Shown in pieces: positions 48,194-49,471 of a stretch of 49,471 nucleotides of DNA. Position 1 is the first letter of the stretch. Each line of letters starts with the position of its first letter. This stretch comes from Hymenobacter latericoloratus. Lineage in GTDB: Bacteria > Bacteroidota > Bacteroidia > Cytophagales > Hymenobacteraceae. Where the stretch lies: assembly GCF_014199535.1 (NCBI RefSeq), contig NZ_JACHNV010000012.1, positions 1-49,471 of the forward strand, written 5' to 3'. Position numbers and translations under genes: made by a program. A model generated the notes under the pieces. It was not told the DNA's origin. It searched no databases and was given only the letters and a program-made list of their open reading frames with translations.

Positions 48194-48530
48194 TATACTC
48201 GGCGGGTATAACTTGCTCTTGCTCCCTGTCTGGGTGCTTAATAAACACCTCGTGCTTGCTCGCTAGCAGCTTTCTTTCAGCTCCGTATATCTGGCTGGCT
48301 GCTTTGTCAAGCGTCCTTCTGAAATACCGGTCGTACTGCCCCTTAAATTCATAGTTCTTGACCGACAGAATCAGCAGCGTGTTTTTAAACAATATTAGCA
48401 GGTCAGCTATCTCCTTCTTATCGCCCCGCTCATCTTTGGGACCCGGATAACACCAGAATTTAAGCAAGGACGAATAGGCCAGTTCGTTCACGAATTCTTC
48501 CCCTTGTAGGCCTTTGTCTTGTGTTTCCAT
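48194..48530 (-). pseudogene. 5' part of the nuclease-like gene split by the transposon
   Basis: These 112 codons (METQDKGLQGEEFVNELAYS ... EQVIPAEY) precede the transposon end; the other 321 codons are at 26431-27392. The N-terminus has a restriction-like pattern: GEEFVNEL, then KKEIADLLILF and LLILSVKNYEF, where Asp and the Lys of SVK could be PD-(D/E)XK-type residues, although Ser replaces the usual acidic residue. The restored protein has 432 residues. Left as it is, the ORF reads on through the transposon end to 48072, giving a chimeric tail. Confidence 0.82.
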
Positions 48531-48579
48531 ATGTGTAGTATTATCAGAATAAAAGGCTTTGGGAGTAGTAACTGGCGCA

Positions 48580-48924
48580 TCATTGGTACCAGTCGTCCAC
48601 TTTAAAGACTTTGTAAGTGGGATTTTCGGCCAGGAAGTCCCGGGTAGCTTGCGCTTTGCTCACGTTCTTGACCTCCTTTCCATAGATGCCATCGTCATCA
48701 GGCTTTCCAAAAACGAGGTTGTAGGGCTTTAGCTTACGTACCAGTTGCTCCACTGCCGCTACAGCGGCTTCTGGAAAAGCTGGGTTAGAGGGCAGCTGTG
48801 GGTTGACCTTTTTCAATGCTTCTGCCCAATACCCCATTGGTTCCTTGCCGCCTGCTTGTGACCGTACCTGTTGCGTCAGAATTTCTTCGCGCATAGGGGC
48901 CGAGTACTCGCTGAAATGTCTCAT
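48580..48924 (-). CDS. Hypothetical protein, 114 residues
   Basis: Begins MRHFSEYSAPMREEILTQQV and is soluble and charged, ending AENPTYKVFKVDDWYQ. It lies 49 bases upstream of the interrupted nuclease-like gene in the same direction, so the two may have formed an operon before the transposon came in. No family is recognised. Confidence 0.55.
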   Translation of the reverse strand: MRHFSEYSAPMREEILTQQVRSQAGGKEPMGYWAEALKKVNPQLPSNPAFPEAAVAAVEQLVRKLKPYNLVFGKPDDDGIYGKEVKNVSKAQATRDFLAENPTYKVFKVDDWYQ

Positions 48925-49022
48925 AGATTAAATTTAAAAAGCATAATTTCTGGTGCGTGCCGCACTAGCACCGACTCCGCCAGCGACTTCAGCAGCAACT
49001 GCACCTGTCCAGCCCGCACCTT

Positions 49023-49058
49023 AGGGTGTTGTTAAACAAATAGGGGAAAACCTCCGAC
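49023..49058 (+). repeat. IS-end-like 36-bp repeat, copy 3
   Basis: Inverted relative to the copy at 91-126 (34 of 36 match). If the molecule is circular, the two copies would face each other around a 575-bp segment running through the window ends. The rest of 48925-49243 has no gene that I can support. Confidence 0.55.
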
Positions 49059-49243
49059 TCGGCAGCTGAACAGCCTAGATGCTAGTGATACGGTATAAGT
49101 TCGCCGTATGAGTAGCGAGAGGCGATAGGATTCCACGTCCCTTAAGGCCATCGATAGAATGTAGCCTAAACGAACGGTTTGTGCGGTACTATGCCAGCCC
49201 TACTTGTCGTTTCTTGATAGTACGCCTCCAAGCAGAGACCAAG

Positions 49244-49471
49244 ATGAATGACGAGCTACATCAGCTTTTTGTCGCTGACCAACAAGAGCGAGAAAACCAT
49301 CCGGAAGTCGGCACCCCCGACTACGTTGCGTTGCGCAGCCGGGACCACACGCGCCGCCAACAGGTGCAACAAATGCTGGACCTCCACCAGGTCGCTACCG
49401 CCCAAGATTACTACCATGCCGCCTTGATTTTTCAGCACGGGGAGACGGTAGAGGAGATATGGTCTGCGCAC
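49244..49471 (+). CDS. DUF6624-like protein, partial at the window end
   Basis: 76 codons from MNDELHQLFVADQQERENHP to EIWSAH at the last base. The pattern LFxxDQxxRE ... RDxxRRxxVxxML and ATAQDYYHAALIFQHGETVE resembles the DUF6624 family (from memory). If the sequence is circular the frame continues from base 1 for 22 more codons to TGA 68-70, but that tail (SSSQSSAQPDNLSFAPEPNC) is not like the usual C-terminus, so the gene may be truncated. The function of the family is unknown. Confidence 0.6.
   Translation, partial: MNDELHQLFVADQQERENHPEVGTPDYVALRSRDHTRRQQVQQMLDLHQVATAQDYYHAALIFQHGETVEEIWSAH

Noticed and set aside
1..49471. tRNA or rRNA genes
   Set aside because: I found no cloverleaf or conserved rRNA segment by eye; a covariance-model search was not possible here.

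Overview
The window looks like an accessory plasmid from a Bacteroidota bacterium, most likely a Hymenobacter-type Cytophagales member. The signs are several matches to the Bacteroidota -7 promoter element TAnnTTTG, a Rep_3-type initiator with iterons, a MobV relaxase, and protein families typical of that group. A three-copy IS-end-like sequence sits near both window ends in inverted orientation. This would fit a complete circular replicon of 49,471 bp, but circularity cannot be proved from the window alone.

Layout. 1-1.8 kb: MobV relaxase, a strong palindrome upstream of it (oriT candidate) and a small zinc-finger gene. 1.8-4.3 kb: non-coding origin region with a 29-bp direct repeat pair, a 31-bp inverted repeat carrying iterons, six iterons, and rep. 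4.4-7.7 kb: a parB-like gene and parA, then an ABC-type ATPase overlapping a PD-(D/E)XK-like nuclease. Three clusters of a 9-bp repeat run through this stretch, one of them inside the parB-like coding sequence. 7.8-15.5 kb: MITE-like repeat, small genes, an AT-rich two-gene CBASS (CD-NTase plus S-4TM effector), a second small partition-like protein, several decayed small genes, and a Type II restriction-modification system with a controller protein. 15.5-21.3 kb: serine recombinase with a 40-bp palindromic site, tyrosine recombinase, small lipoproteins and unknown genes. 21.4-26.1 kb: a 1,579-residue protein with an Mrr-like nuclease domain, a STAND-type NTPase and helical repeats, resembling Avs-type immune sensors.

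27.4-48.2 kb: a 20.8-kb Tn3-family transposon with 38-bp terminal inverted repeats (37/38 identical) and a 6-bp target duplication. It splits a nuclease-like gene, and joining the flanks restores one 432-residue reading frame. Its cargo is nearly all on the minus strand: relics of ohr and glutathione peroxidase, an intact ohr, an outer-membrane barrel protein, a diadenylate-cyclase-domain protein, a patatin-barrel fusion, a class III nucleotide cyclase, a metallophosphoesterase, two acyl-carrier-like proteins, and an RND efflux operon with a TetR regulator. An IS3-family element lies just before the transposition genes. tnpR is frameshifted and fused by deletion to a tnpA that has lost its N-terminal half, so the element is probably unable to move by itself.

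Together the backbone genes provide replication, partition and mobilisation. The left half works as a defence island (CBASS, restriction-modification, STAND nuclease, ATPase-nuclease pair, interrupted nuclease gene). The transposon adds peroxide resistance, efflux and nucleotide-signalling functions.
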